From: CAIWHR01 sp963813415
GTDB lineage: Bacteria > Pseudomonadota > Gammaproteobacteria > Burkholderiales > Casimicrobiaceae
Reading direction: 5' to 3'
Assembly (NCBI GenBank): GCA_963813415.1
Contig: CAWEYW010000003.1
Span: forward strand, 124,001 to 188,000
DNA length: 64,000 nt
The position numbers and the translations under genes were made by a program. The notes under the pieces were generated by a model, which had not been told where the DNA came from, did no database searches, and saw nothing but the letters and a program-made list of their open reading frames with translations. The stretch's first letter is position 1; each line of letters begins with the position of its first letter. This document shows, piece by piece, positions 44,405-53,536 of the stretch.

Positions 44405-44959
44405 TCAGCGCGCCGCGCCGGGTGCGTGCAGGTTCTGCTGCTCGACGAGCGACGGCTCGGCGGTGGCGTCGAAATCCACCCAGTCGCCGTTCTCCCAGAG
44501 TCCTTCCGCGCGCTCGATGTTGTCGGCGCCGTGTGCACGCAGCACGCGCACGGCGTCGCCCTCGCGCTCGCCCGTCCCGACGTTCACGGCGACCATGACG
44601 CCGGCGGGCCGCCGTACCGAGCGCGCATCCTCGTCTTCGGTGGCACTCGCGGTGCCCGCCAGGGAGCCAACGTAGGCGCCGACACCCGCGATCGCGATCG
44701 CGGCGGGGCCTGCTGCCAGTCCGGCCGCGAGGCCGACACCGGCGCCGATGGCCGCGCCGGCGGCAGTACCCTTCTGTACGCCCTCGGCCTGGGGATCCGC
44801 GGCTTCATCGCCGCCGGTCGCAAGCTCGCCGTGCTGCCCGGGTGCATTGTTGAAAAAGCTGGTGATCTCGGCTTCGGCGAAGCCGGCCTCGAGCAACGCT
44901 TCGCGCGTGCGCTCGGCTTCGGTAAGGGTCTCGAATACGCCGGCAATGATGCGTGACAT
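44405..44959 (-). CDS. Unknown protein with glycine-zipper hydrophobic core (DUF1269/YflT-like)
   Basis: A 184-residue protein. Residues 1-35 form a small alpha-beta unit (RIIAGVFETLTEAERTREALLEAGFAEAEITSFF) resembling the flavin-like or YflT-type general stress module. A glycine/alanine-rich hydrophobic hairpin follows (GTAAGAAIGAGVGLAAGLAAG and AIAIAGVGAYVGSLAG), typical of membrane-inserting glycine zippers. A C-terminal repeat of the first unit follows (GVMVAVNVGTGEREGDAVRVLRAHGADNIERAEG). A stress-related membrane-associated role is a guess from family resemblance. Confidence 0.75.
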   Translation of the reverse strand: MSRIIAGVFETLTEAERTREALLEAGFAEAEITSFFNNAPGQHGELATGGDEAADPQAEGVQKGTAAGAAIGAGVGLAAGLAAGPAAIAIAGVGAYVGSLAGTASATEDEDARSVRRPAGVMVAVNVGTGEREGDAVRVLRAHGADNIERAEGLWENGDWVDFDATAEPSLVEQQNLHAPGAAR

Positions 44960-45282
44960 GTTTTCCCCGCAAAATGGTCGTCATGGGCGGCATAGTGCTG
45001 CGGACAGGCGGAACATCGCCGTGCGTGCGACGATGGTACGAGACAGCAAGCAAGCCGCGTTCCCGTGGCGACGTGCGTGGATGCTGTCCGGGCAAGGAGT
45101 CGCGGCGCGATGGCGCGGCAGGTCGCGCGGCAGCAGGGAAGCGGTTACACCGCCGCCAGGAAAATATTACGGTGCATCAGCCGCGTGCGTGAGCGTGCCA
45201 GCGCGGCAGGGCGAGCGGACTGCGGCACGACCGACCGGCATGTAAACTGCAATGTCCGCCCATCACCTTCCGGAAGACCACG
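44960..45282. other. Intergenic region, 323 bases, between divergent small genes
   Basis: No frame here has coding character or a family match. The region should hold promoters for the flanking divergent genes. GTAAACT at 45241-45247, about 36 bases before the next ATG, could be a -10 element. No RNA fold is recognised. Confidence 0.45.
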
Positions 45283-45546
45283 ATGGCCAAGTGCGAAACC
45301 TGCGGCAACGATTACGACAAATCCTTCACGGTGACGATGCATGGCGTCACCCACATCTTCGACAGCTTCGAATGCGCGATCTACGCGCTGGCGCCCGCCT
45401 GCGAGCACTGCGGCTGCCGCATCATCGGCCATGGCGTCGAGGCCAACGGACGCTTCTTCTGCTGTGCGAACTGCGCGCACCAGATCGGTGTCGAGCACCT
45501 CAGCGATCGCACGGAGCAGGACCAGGAACACCATCACGGCCACTGA
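45283..45546 (+). CDS. Cysteine-rich zinc-finger-like small protein
   Basis: An 87-residue protein with nine cysteines: CETC near the N-terminus, then FDSFECAI, PACEHCGCR, and FFCCANCAHQIG. It ends in a His-rich tail (EHHHGH). The arrangement suggests two treble-clef or TRASH-like zinc sites. Binding of zinc or another soft metal is likely, and a role in metal handling is inferred. I do not recognise a named gene. GGAAGACCACG precedes the ATG. Confidence 0.8.
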   Translation: MAKCETCGNDYDKSFTVTMHGVTHIFDSFECAIYALAPACEHCGCRIIGHGVEANGRFFCCANCAHQIGVEHLSDRTEQDQEHHHGH

Positions 45547-45564
45547 GGCCGTGATGGGTGGTAA

Positions 45565-45598
45565 ATGCCGGGGCCGGCACGCGTGCCGGCCCCGGCAT
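45565..45598. terminator. Perfect 34-base palindrome between convergent genes
   Basis: The left arm starts ATGCCGGGGCCGGCACG and the right arm is its exact complement, giving a 17-base-pair stem with almost no loop. It lies between the stops of two convergent small genes and probably terminates both. Neither side has a clear T-run. Confidence 0.65.
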
Positions 45599-45611
45599 CG
45601 CCGCGCGCCGC

Positions 45612-45878
45612 TTACGCGCCGGTCTTGTCGTTGAAGATGCGCATGATGTCCTGCTGGCTCAGCATGCCCTTCTTCGCCTTGTCCATCGCGTCGAACTTCT
45701 TCTCCATCATCTTCATGAAGTCCTTCTTGGTCACCATGCCATCCTTGTGGGCCATCTTCTGCACCTCGGGCGCCCACCAGCGCTCGGTCTGATCGTCGGC
45801 GAAGGCGGATCCGGACAACGAGGCGAGTCCCAGCAGTACGCCCAGTGACACCGCACGGGCTGTTTGCTTCACGTTCAT
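45612..45878 (-). CDS. Small exported protein with degenerate EF-hand-like motifs
   Basis: An 88-residue protein. A clear signal peptide (KQTARAVSLGVLLGLASLSGSAFA, cleavage before DDQTE) leads to a mature protein of about 60 residues, rich in Lys and Met. The segments HKDGMVTKKDFMKMM and DKAKKGMLSQQDIM look like two EF-hand loops with incomplete calcium ligands. A periplasmic location is predicted and the function is unknown. GGGAGCAATACATC precedes the ATG at 45878. Confidence 0.78.
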   Translation of the reverse strand: MNVKQTARAVSLGVLLGLASLSGSAFADDQTERWWAPEVQKMAHKDGMVTKKDFMKMMEKKFDAMDKAKKGMLSQQDIMRIFNDKTGA

Positions 45879-46077
45879 GATGTATTGCTCCCAGTAGGGC
45901 CGACGCTCGTCGGCGAGTGTTGCGACAGCCACCCGAAAGGTGGCGGAAAGCGCGGTCGACGCGCTCAGCCCATTGGTCGGCAGCGACTCGGGCGCCTTAC
46001 ACGCCGATGCGCGCTTGCCGCGCCGGCCGCGCCTGCGGATTACAATCCGGCGTCACGGCCAGCATTGGAGCAGCACC

Positions 46078-47841
46078 ATGTCGACCAGCAAGCGCATCGT
46101 CCGCGGTTTCATTGCCGTGCTCCTCGCTGCAGCGTGGACGTTGCCGGGGGTCGCGGCGGGGCAGAACCAGGCGCCCGAGCGGCCATCCGGCTGGACGGAC
46201 AAGCACCCGGTCGAGAGCCGGCACTTCATGGTGGCGGCCGCGAACCCGCTGGCGGTCGAAGCGGGTTACCGGATCCTCCGGCAAGGCGGCACGGCCGCCG
46301 ATGCGGCCGTTGCGGTGCAGCTGGTGCTCAACATCGTCGAGCCGCAGTCGTCGGGAATCGGCGGCGGCGCATTCATGCTGTATCACGATGGCAAGCGCCA
46401 CAAGCTGACCGCGTTCGACGGCCGCGAGACGGCGCCCGGTGCGGCAACGCCACAGCGTTTCCTCGACAAGGACGGCAAGCCGCTGCAGTTCTACGACGCG
46501 GTCGTCGGCGGCAAATCCGTCGGCGTGCCGGGGACGCTCGCCTTGCTGTACGAGGCGCACAAGCGGCACGGCCGGCTGCCGTGGGCGAAGCTGTTCGAGC
46601 CGGCCATCGCGCTGGCGGAGAACGGCTTCCAGGTGTCGCCACGGCTCAACACGATGATCGCCACGGAGAAGTACCTGGCGCAACCGGGCATCAAATCGTA
46701 CTTGCTCGATGCCGCCGGGAAGCCACTCGCCGTCGGGACGGTGCTGAAGAATCCCGCGTTCGCCGCCACGCTGCGCACGATCGCGGCCAACGGCCCGTCC
46801 GCGTTCTACACGGGACCGATCGCGCAGGACATCGTGGACACCGTGCGCTCGCATCCCACCAACCCGGGCGACATGACCCTGGCCGACCTCGCCAATTACC
46901 GCGTGCAGGTGCGCGACCCGGTGTGCGGACGCTACCGTTCGTACAACGTGTGCGGGATGCCGCTGCCATCCTCCGGTGGGCTCACCATCCTGCAGATGCT
47001 CGGCATGCTCGAGCCCTACGATCTGCACGCGATGGGGCCGGCGACTTTCTGGAGCGTGCACTTCATCAGCGAAGCCGGGCGCCTGGCGTATGCCGATCGC
47101 GGCATGTACATGGCCGATCCCGACTTCTACACGCCGCCGACCGGACTGCTCGATCACGCGTACCTGCTCGAGCGCTCGCAGCTCATCCGGACCACCGGCA
47201 GCATGGGACGTGCGAAACCAGGCGATCCGCCCGAGATCGCGTCCGCACGCAAGGTCGCCTACGGCGTGCACGACGCCCTCGAGTTCCCGTCGACGTCGCA
47301 CATCTCGATCATCGATCGCGAAGGCAACGCAGTCGCGATGACGACGACGATCGAGGATGCGTTCGGCAGTCGCCTGATGACGAAGAGCGGCTTCCTGCTC
47401 AATAACGAGCTGACCGACTTCTCGTTCGCGCCGGAGGAAGATGGCAAGCCGGTGGCCAATCGCGTCGAGGCGGGCAAGCGTCCGCGCTCGTCGATGGCGC
47501 CGACGATCGTCTACGACCGTGCCGGGCGCATCTTCATGGTGACCGGCTCACCCGGTGGCAGTGCCATCATCAACTACGTCGCCAAGACGCTGATCGGCGT
47601 GCTGGACTGGAAGCTCGATCCGCAAGCGGCCATCGCGTTGCCCAACTTCGGCAGCCGCAATGGACCGACCGAGCTCGAGAAGGACACGCCGGTCGTCGCG
47701 CTGGAGCCGCTCCTCAAGGCCATGGGACACGACACGCGCGTCATGGAGCATACGAGCGGGCTCCAGGCGATCGTGCGCACGCGCACTGGCTGGATCGGCG
47801 GCGCCGATCCACGGCGCGAAGGCACCGCGCGCGGCGATTGA
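46078..47841 (+). CDS. ggt: Gamma-glutamyltransferase
   Basis: Ggt cleaves the gamma-glutamyl bond of glutathione in the periplasm and is activated by self-cleavage. The 587-residue precursor has a signal peptide (IVRGFIAVLLAAAWTLPGVAA). The large subunit carries AVEAGYRILRQGGTAADAAVAVQLVLNIVEP. The new N-terminal nucleophile is Thr406 in PSTSHISIIDREGNAV. The oxyanion region RPRSSMAPTIVYDR and the GSPGGSAIINYV motif follow. ATG 46078 follows GGAGCAGCACC. Confidence 0.96.
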   Translation: MSTSKRIVRGFIAVLLAAAWTLPGVAAGQNQAPERPSGWTDKHPVESRHFMVAAANPLAVEAGYRILRQGGTAADAAVAVQLVLNIVEPQSSGIGGGAFMLYHDGKRHKLTAFDGRETAPGAATPQRFLDKDGKPLQFYDAVVGGKSVGVPGTLALLYEAHKRHGRLPWAKLFEPAIALAENGFQVSPRLNTMIATEKYLAQPGIKSYLLDAAGKPLAVGTVLKNPAFAATLRTIAANGPSAFYTGPIAQDIVDTVRSHPTNPGDMTLADLANYRVQVRDPVCGRYRSYNVCGMPLPSSGGLTILQMLGMLEPYDLHAMGPATFWSVHFISEAGRLAYADRGMYMADPDFYTPPTGLLDHAYLLERSQLIRTTGSMGRAKPGDPPEIASARKVAYGVHDALEFPSTSHISIIDREGNAVAMTTTIEDAFGSRLMTKSGFLLNNELTDFSFAPEEDGKPVANRVEAGKRPRSSMAPTIVYDRAGRIFMVTGSPGGSAIINYVAKTLIGVLDWKLDPQAAIALPNFGSRNGPTELEKDTPVVALEPLLKAMGHDTRVMEHTSGLQAIVRTRTGWIGGADPRREGTARGD

Positions 47842-47881
47842 TGCCGCCGCCGCGGCGGATGCACGCCACGAATCCGTCGTC

Positions 47882-48880
47882 ATGGGCATGGCCTCTCCCT
47901 TGCGCACCGGACTGCGACCCGATGCGATCGCCGCCTTCCGCAATCGCCTGCAGAAGAACTTCCGGCACTGGTCACGCTGGGCGCGCAGGCACGAAACGAC
48001 GGCGTTTCGCGTGTACGACCGCGACGTGCCGGAGTTTCCGCTGGCGATCGACTGCTACGGCCCGGCGGAGCCGGCGCTCGGCATGCGGCTGCATTTGCAG
48101 GAGCTCGAGACCGGCTGGGTGCAGAAGCCGGAAGAGCACGCGGCATGGATCGAGGCCGTGCGCAACGCTGCAGCGGCCGCGATGGACCTTCCCGCGCAGC
48201 ACATCGCGTTCAAGCATCGGCCGCGGCGGCACGCAGGCGCACAGCACGAAAAGACCGGCAAGGCCGGCCAGGACTTCCTGGTGCTCGAAGGTGGGCTACG
48301 CTTCTGGGTCAATCTCGAAGCGTATCTCGATACCGGATTGTTTCTCGACCATCGCGCTCTGCGCGCGCGCGTCCGGGAGCGGGCGCGTGGGCGGCGCATG
48401 CTCAACCTCTTCGCGTACACCGGCAGCTTCACGGTGCACGCGGCCGCAGGCGGGGCGGTGAGTTCGACCAGCGTCGATCTGTCCAATGCCTACCTTGCCT
48501 GGGCCGGGCGCAACTTCGCCGCCAATGGCGTCGATCCCGAACGACATCGCCTGGTGCGTGCCGACGTGTTGCGCTGGCTGCAGGAGGCGCCGGGCAGCGC
48601 CACCCGCTACGATCTCATCGTGCTCGATCCACCGGTGTTCTCCAATTCCGCCGCGATGACCGGCACGCTCGACGTGCAGCGCGATCATCCGCAGCTCATT
48701 GCATCCTGCCTGCGCCTGCTCGCGCCCGGCGGCGAGCTCTACTTCTCCACCAACCTGCGATCCTTCGCGATGGTGCCCGAGCTGACGGCGCAGTGCCAGG
48801 ACATCACTGCCGCGACCCGCGCCGAGGATTTCCGTGACCCACGCGTGCATCAGGCTTTTCTCTTCTGCGCCCCGTCGTGA
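47882..48880 (+). CDS. RlmK-like SAM-dependent methyltransferase
   Basis: A 332-residue class I methyltransferase resembling the C-terminal RlmK half of RlmKL, which makes m7G2069 in 23S rRNA. It has FRNRLQKNFRHWSRWARR at the N-terminus, FLDHRALRARVRERARGRRMLNLFAYTGSFTVHAA (motif I), SVDLSNAYLAWAGRNF, and catalytic LIVLDPPVFSNS. The RlmL half and THUMP domain are absent. An rRNA target is inferred from similarity. Its last bases overlap the ndh start. Confidence 0.86.
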   Translation: MGMASPLRTGLRPDAIAAFRNRLQKNFRHWSRWARRHETTAFRVYDRDVPEFPLAIDCYGPAEPALGMRLHLQELETGWVQKPEEHAAWIEAVRNAAAAAMDLPAQHIAFKHRPRRHAGAQHEKTGKAGQDFLVLEGGLRFWVNLEAYLDTGLFLDHRALRARVRERARGRRMLNLFAYTGSFTVHAAAGGAVSSTSVDLSNAYLAWAGRNFAANGVDPERHRLVRADVLRWLQEAPGSATRYDLIVLDPPVFSNSAAMTGTLDVQRDHPQLIASCLRLLAPGGELYFSTNLRSFAMVPELTAQCQDITAATRAEDFRDPRVHQAFLFCAPS

Positions 48881-50226
48881 GCAGCGACCCGCACGCAGCG
48901 CGCGCGACGCCCGGCGCGCATCGCATCGTGATCGTCGGCGGCGGCGCCGGTGGGCTGCCGCTCGCCGCACGGCTCGGGGAGAAACTCGGCAAGCGGGGAC
49001 GCGCCGACGTCACGCTGGTCGACCGCTTCGAGACCCACGTCTGGAAACCGCTGCTGCACGAGGTCGCGGCCGGTCGCATGGACGCCGATGCCCACGACGT
49101 CGACTATCTCGCGCTCGCGCACTGGCATGGCTTCCGGTTCCGGCAGGGCACGGTGGAAGGGCTGGAGCGCGCCGCGCACGTCCTGCGCCTCGCCGCGCTG
49201 CATGACGACGATGGCGTGGAAGTCCTGCCGCCGCGGCGCGTTGGCTACGACACGCTGATCCTGTGCGTCGGCAGCGTCAGCAACGACTTCGGCATCCCGG
49301 GCGTCAGGGAGCACGCCATCTCGCTCGACACGCCGGTGGATGCCGAACGCTTCCACCGCCGGCTGCTGTCAGCGTGCGTGCGCGCCGACGGCCGTCTCGC
49401 GCATGGACAAATCGCCAAGGTGCACATCGTCATCATCGGTGCGGGCGCGACCGGCGTGGAGCTCGCCGCCGAGATCCGCCAGACCACGCGCGCGCATGCT
49501 GGCTACGGCCTCGATTACCTGGAGCCCGCGAAGGACATCGAGATCACGCTGGTCGAGGCCGCGCCCCGCGTGCTGCCGCCGCTGCCGGAGCGCATCGCCA
49601 TCGCGGCCACGGGGCTGCTCGACAAGCTGCGCATCACCGTGCGCACCGGCGCGAAGGTCACCGCCGTGGATGCCGAGGCGGTGCATCTGGGCGAGGAAAG
49701 CCTGCCAGCCGATCTCATCGTCTGGGCGGCGGGCATCCAGGCGCCACCGTGGTTGCGCGATCTCGATGGCCTCGAGGTGAACCGCGCCAATCAGCTCGTC
49801 GTGACCACGCAACTGCAGACCACGCGCGACCCGGACGTGTTCGCGCTGGGCGATTGCGCGGCATGTCCATGGCCCGAATCCGGCAAGGCGGGCGCGATCG
49901 TGCCGCCGCGTGCACAGGCTGCGCACCAGCAGGCGACGCTGCTGATCCGCGCGATGAAAGCGCGTCTGGCAGGACGGCCGCTGCCCACCTTCCATTTCCA
50001 CGACTTCGGCTCGCTGGTGTCGCTCGGCGAGGTGTCGGCGGTCGGCACGCTCATGGGCCGACTCATCGGCGGCAGCCTGCTCATCCAGGGCCTCATCGCG
50101 CGCTGGATGTATGCCATGCTCTACAAGCTGCATCAGATCTCGGTGCACGGCTACTGGCGTGTCGCCATCGATACGCTGGGTCGTTTCCTGAGCCGGCGCC
50201 TCGAGCCGCGCGTGAAGCTGCACTAA
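48877..50226 (+). CDS. ndh: Type II NADH:quinone oxidoreductase
   Basis: Ndh oxidises NADH and reduces quinone without pumping protons. The 449-residue flavoprotein has the FAD-binding HRIVIVGGGAGGLPLAARLG, the NADH-binding HIVIIGAGATGVELAAEI, the second FAD motif DPDVFALGDCAA and a C-terminal amphipathic membrane anchor (LIQGLIARWMYAMLYKLHQ). The GTG start overlaps the methyltransferase stop (GTGA). The lrgA gene follows after eight bases. Confidence 0.94.
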   Translation: MSSDPHAARATPGAHRIVIVGGGAGGLPLAARLGEKLGKRGRADVTLVDRFETHVWKPLLHEVAAGRMDADAHDVDYLALAHWHGFRFRQGTVEGLERAAHVLRLAALHDDDGVEVLPPRRVGYDTLILCVGSVSNDFGIPGVREHAISLDTPVDAERFHRRLLSACVRADGRLAHGQIAKVHIVIIGAGATGVELAAEIRQTTRAHAGYGLDYLEPAKDIEITLVEAAPRVLPPLPERIAIAATGLLDKLRITVRTGAKVTAVDAEAVHLGEESLPADLIVWAAGIQAPPWLRDLDGLEVNRANQLVVTTQLQTTRDPDVFALGDCAACPWPESGKAGAIVPPRAQAAHQQATLLIRAMKARLAGRPLPTFHFHDFGSLVSLGEVSAVGTLMGRLIGGSLLIQGLIARWMYAMLYKLHQISVHGYWRVAIDTLGRFLSRRLEPRVKLH

Positions 50227-50234
50227 AGGCGCGC

Positions 50235-50621
50235 ATGCTTGCCGGGATCACCTGGCTGCTGGTCTTCCAGTGCATCGGCGAATTCATCGTCGCGCTGCTG
50301 CGCATTCCGGTGCCCGGCCCCGTCGTCGGCATGGTGCTGCTTTTCCTCGCATTGCGCTGGCGAGCGCGCAATCCCGATTCGCTCGACCGGGCCGCGCAAG
50401 GCCTGCTGCAGCATCTGTCCTTGCTGTTCGTCCCCGCGGGAGTCGGCGTGATGCTGCACCTCGCGCGCCTCGCGCACGAATGGCTGGCGATTGCCGTGGC
50501 GCTTGTGATCAGCACCGTCCTCGCCATCGCCGCCAGCGCCACGACGATGAACTGGCTGGTTCGCCGCGGGTCGGGCACGGCGGTGGATGCAGCACGTAGC
50601 CCGCCGCGGGACGGGACTTGA
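50235..50621 (+). CDS. lrgA: CidA/LrgA-family holin-like membrane protein
   Basis: A 128-residue membrane protein with four hydrophobic segments (GITWLLVFQCIGEFIVALL, VPGPVVGMVLLFLALRW, LLFVPAGVGVMLHLA, WLAIAVALVISTVLAIAAS). The VPGPVxGM motif and FVPAGVG loop are the LrgA/CidA signature. It works with LrgB in control of murein hydrolysis, cell lysis or metabolite export. The stop overlaps the lrgB ATG (TGATG). Confidence 0.9.
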   Translation: MLAGITWLLVFQCIGEFIVALLRIPVPGPVVGMVLLFLALRWRARNPDSLDRAAQGLLQHLSLLFVPAGVGVMLHLARLAHEWLAIAVALVISTVLAIAASATTMNWLVRRGSGTAVDAARSPPRDGT

Positions 50622-51343
50622 TGCGCGCGCCTGGCTTGAGCGAGATCTGGGTCTATCTCGCGGCATCCCCGCTGCTATGGCTCACGCTCACGTTGGTCGC
50701 GTACCAGGCCGCGCACGCGCTGTATGCACGGCTGCGCTTCCATCCTCTTGCCAACCCGGTGCCGCTGGCCGTGCTGGCCATTGCCGGCGTCCTGATCGCC
50801 ACGCAGACGTCCTACCAGACCTATTTCGACGGTGCGCAATTCGTGCACTTCCTGCTCGGCCCGGCGGTCGTGGCGCTGGCGGTGCCGCTCGCGCGCGAAT
50901 GGCCGAACGTGCGTCGCCTCGCACTGCCGATCGCCGGGGCGCTGTGCGCCGGTGCGGCGACCGCAGTGGTCTCCGTGCTCGGAATCGCGCGGGCGCTGGG
51001 CGCCTCGCCGGCGACCTTGCTGTCGCTCGCCCCGAAGTCGGTGACCACGCCGATCGCGATGGGAATCGCGGAAAAGATCGGCGGGCTGCCGCCGCTCGCG
51101 GCCGTGTTCGCGGTGGTCACGGGCGTCATCGGTGCGGCATGCGGCAAATACGTGCTGGATGCGCTGCGGATCACCGACTGGCGCGTGCGCGGCTTCGCGC
51201 TGGGCGTTGCCGCCCACGGCATCGGCACCGCCCGCGCCTTCCAGGTGAACCCGGAGGCGGGCGCCTACGCCGGGCTTGCGTTCGGGTTGCACGGCGTGCT
51301 CGCCGCCGTGCTGTTCCCGCTCGCTTACGCGCTGCTGCGCTGA
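50621..51343 (+). CDS. lrgB: LrgB/CidB-family membrane protein
   Basis: A 240-residue membrane protein with about seven hydrophobic segments. It has the LrgB signatures FLLGPAVVALAVPL, LAPKSVTTPIAMGIAEKIGG and AHGIGTARAFQVN. The family partners LrgA, and plant homologues (PLGG1) transport glycolate. The ATG is chosen over the TTG three bases upstream. The ndh-lrgA-lrgB arrangement suggests cotranscription. Confidence 0.93.
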   Translation: MRAPGLSEIWVYLAASPLLWLTLTLVAYQAAHALYARLRFHPLANPVPLAVLAIAGVLIATQTSYQTYFDGAQFVHFLLGPAVVALAVPLAREWPNVRRLALPIAGALCAGAATAVVSVLGIARALGASPATLLSLAPKSVTTPIAMGIAEKIGGLPPLAAVFAVVTGVIGAACGKYVLDALRITDWRVRGFALGVAAHGIGTARAFQVNPEAGAYAGLAFGLHGVLAAVLFPLAYALLR

Positions 51344-51362
51344 GCGCGCGCTGGCGCGTCGC

Positions 51363-53423
51363 TCACCAGAGCCGTACGCGCTTCTCCGGCGGCAGGTACA
51401 TCGCGTCGCCGTGCTGCACCTGGAACGCGTCGTAGAACGCATCGAGATTGGCGAGCGACCCGTTGCACCGGAACTGGTCCGGCGAATGCGTATCGGACTT
51501 GAGGTAGACGATCTGCTGCTCGGGTCGGATCTTCTCGCGCCAGCCCTGTGCGTAGCTGAGCATGAAACGCTGATCGCCGGTCATGCCATCGATCACCGGT
51601 GCGCCGTGGCCCTTGAGCGAGAGCCGGTACGCCTTGTACGCGATCTCCAGGCCCGAGTTGTCGGCGATGTTCTCGCCGAGTGTGAGCGCGCCATTGACGT
51701 GGTACCCCGGCAGCGGACTGAACGCGTCGTACTGCGCGACCAGCACCTTGGTCTTGGCCGCGAAGCGCTGGTGATCGGCCTTCGTCCACCAGTTGCGCAG
51801 GTTGCCGTCACCATCGAACTGCGAACCGGTGTCGTCGAACCCGTGACTGATCTCATGGCCGATCGTCGCGCCCACGCCGCCGTAGTTCGCGGCATCGTCG
51901 GCCGCCGGATCGAAGTAGGGCGGTTGCAGGTAGGCCGCGGGAAATACGATTTCGTTCATGCTCGGGTTGTAATAGGCGTTCACCGTCTGCGGCGTCATCA
52001 ACCACTCTTCCCGATCGACGGGCTTGCCGAGCTTGTTCAGGTTGCGCGCGTATTCGAACGCGACCGCACGCATGACGTTGCCGACGAGATCGTCGCGGCG
52101 GATCTCCAGCGTCGAGTAGTCGCGCCAGCGCGTGGGGTAGCCGATCTTGGTCGTCAGCTTCGCGAGCTTCGCTTGCGCCTCCCCTTTCGTCGAGGGGCCC
52201 ATCCAGTCGAGCTTGTCGATGCTCTGGCGATACGCTTCGAGCAGGTTCGCCACCAGCACCTCCATGCGCGCCTTGCTCTCGGGCGGGAAGTATTTCGCGA
52301 CGTACAGCTTGCCCACGGCAAACCCGATGGACGTCTCGACTACGGTGACGCCGCGCTTCCAGCGGGGGCGGTTCTCCGGAATGCCGCGCAGAACCTTGCC
52401 GTCGAAGCCGAAGGATTCGTCGACGAACCGCTGGTCAAGGTAACGGCCATACGCGTGCAGCAGCTGCCACCGGAAATAGGCCTTCCACACCGGGAGCGGC
52501 GTGCGCGCGAGCACGACGCCGAAGCCGCGCATGTAGCTCGGCTGGCTGACGATGACGGTGCGCGTCCGGGTGCGCAGGCCGCTCTCGTCGAGATAGGTGC
52601 GCCAGTCGAAGCCCGGCGTGAGCCCTTGGAGCCTGGCGGTCGCGAACTTGTTGTACGTCTTGATCGGGTCGCGGTTCGCGACCTGCGTCCACTGCACGCG
52701 GGCGAGGTCGGTTTCGAGCCGGAGGATCGCGCTCGCTTCGGCCGCTGCGTCGCGATCGCCCGCGAGGGTGAGCATGCGCTCGATGTGCTGCCGATACGCC
52801 GTGCGGATGGCGGTGAGCTTGACGTCCTTTTGCGCGAGGTAGTAGTCGCGGTCGGGCAGACCGAGCCCCGATTGATACAGTCCCGCGGCGTATTCGGTGG
52901 AACGGCGCGAGTCCTGCTCGACGAAAAGCTCGAAGGGTACGGTCACCCCCATGCGCTCGAGGTCGACCATGAGCCTCGCGAGATCGCTCTTGCTGGCGAG
53001 CGCATCGATGCGCGCGAGCACTGGCTGCAGGGGGGCGAGACCGAGGGAGGCCAGCCGTGCCTCGTCCATGTAGCTCGCGAACAGGTCGCCGATCTTGCGT
53101 TCGTCGGAGCCCGGCGCGGCATTGGCGTTCGCCGCGGCCGCCTCGATGATCTCGCGCAATTGCTCCTGCGCCTTGTCGAACAGCACGTACCCCGGTCCGT
53201 AGGCGGCCTTGTCCGCCGGAATCTCCGTCGTCGCGAGCCACTTGCCGTTCACGTGCCGGTAGAAATCGTCCTGGGGACGCACGGCCGGGTCGAAATACTG
53301 CGTCTCGATGCCGGAGGTGAGCGGGGCCTCGGCGGGCGGGGACGATTGCGCGAGCGCCGCGCCCGCGGCGAGCAGCGCGGAGCACAGCAGCGCCTTCAAT
53401 ACGGATGGGAAATGCACGAACAC
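51363..53423 (-). CDS. M13-family zinc endopeptidase (neprilysin/PepO-like)
   Basis: A 686-residue exported peptidase. The signal peptide (VLKALLCSALLAAGAALAQ) is followed by the M13 N-terminal helical domain. The catalytic domain has NAYYNPSMNEIVFPAAYLQPP (NAY substrate-binding motif), zinc motif HEISH at 523-527 and GENIADNSGLEIAY with the third ligand Glu. The usual C-terminal CRVW reads VRLW here, so the terminal cysteine is missing. It probably degrades short peptides in the periplasm. Confidence 0.95.
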   Translation of the reverse strand: MFVHFPSVLKALLCSALLAAGAALAQSSPPAEAPLTSGIETQYFDPAVRPQDDFYRHVNGKWLATTEIPADKAAYGPGYVLFDKAQEQLREIIEAAAANANAAPGSDERKIGDLFASYMDEARLASLGLAPLQPVLARIDALASKSDLARLMVDLERMGVTVPFELFVEQDSRRSTEYAAGLYQSGLGLPDRDYYLAQKDVKLTAIRTAYRQHIERMLTLAGDRDAAAEASAILRLETDLARVQWTQVANRDPIKTYNKFATARLQGLTPGFDWRTYLDESGLRTRTRTVIVSQPSYMRGFGVVLARTPLPVWKAYFRWQLLHAYGRYLDQRFVDESFGFDGKVLRGIPENRPRWKRGVTVVETSIGFAVGKLYVAKYFPPESKARMEVLVANLLEAYRQSIDKLDWMGPSTKGEAQAKLAKLTTKIGYPTRWRDYSTLEIRRDDLVGNVMRAVAFEYARNLNKLGKPVDREEWLMTPQTVNAYYNPSMNEIVFPAAYLQPPYFDPAADDAANYGGVGATIGHEISHGFDDTGSQFDGDGNLRNWWTKADHQRFAAKTKVLVAQYDAFSPLPGYHVNGALTLGENIADNSGLEIAYKAYRLSLKGHGAPVIDGMTGDQRFMLSYAQGWREKIRPEQQIVYLKSDTHSPDQFRCNGSLANLDAFYDAFQVQHGDAMYLPPEKRVRLW

Positions 53424-53536
53424 CTCGCTAGGGAACGGCTACCCGCCGCAGGAGCGGCATTATCGCAAGGCGCTTAGGATGCCGGTGTTGCGCGCGATAT
53501 ACTGCCGCCGCACGCGACGGGACGCCGTCCGCAACG

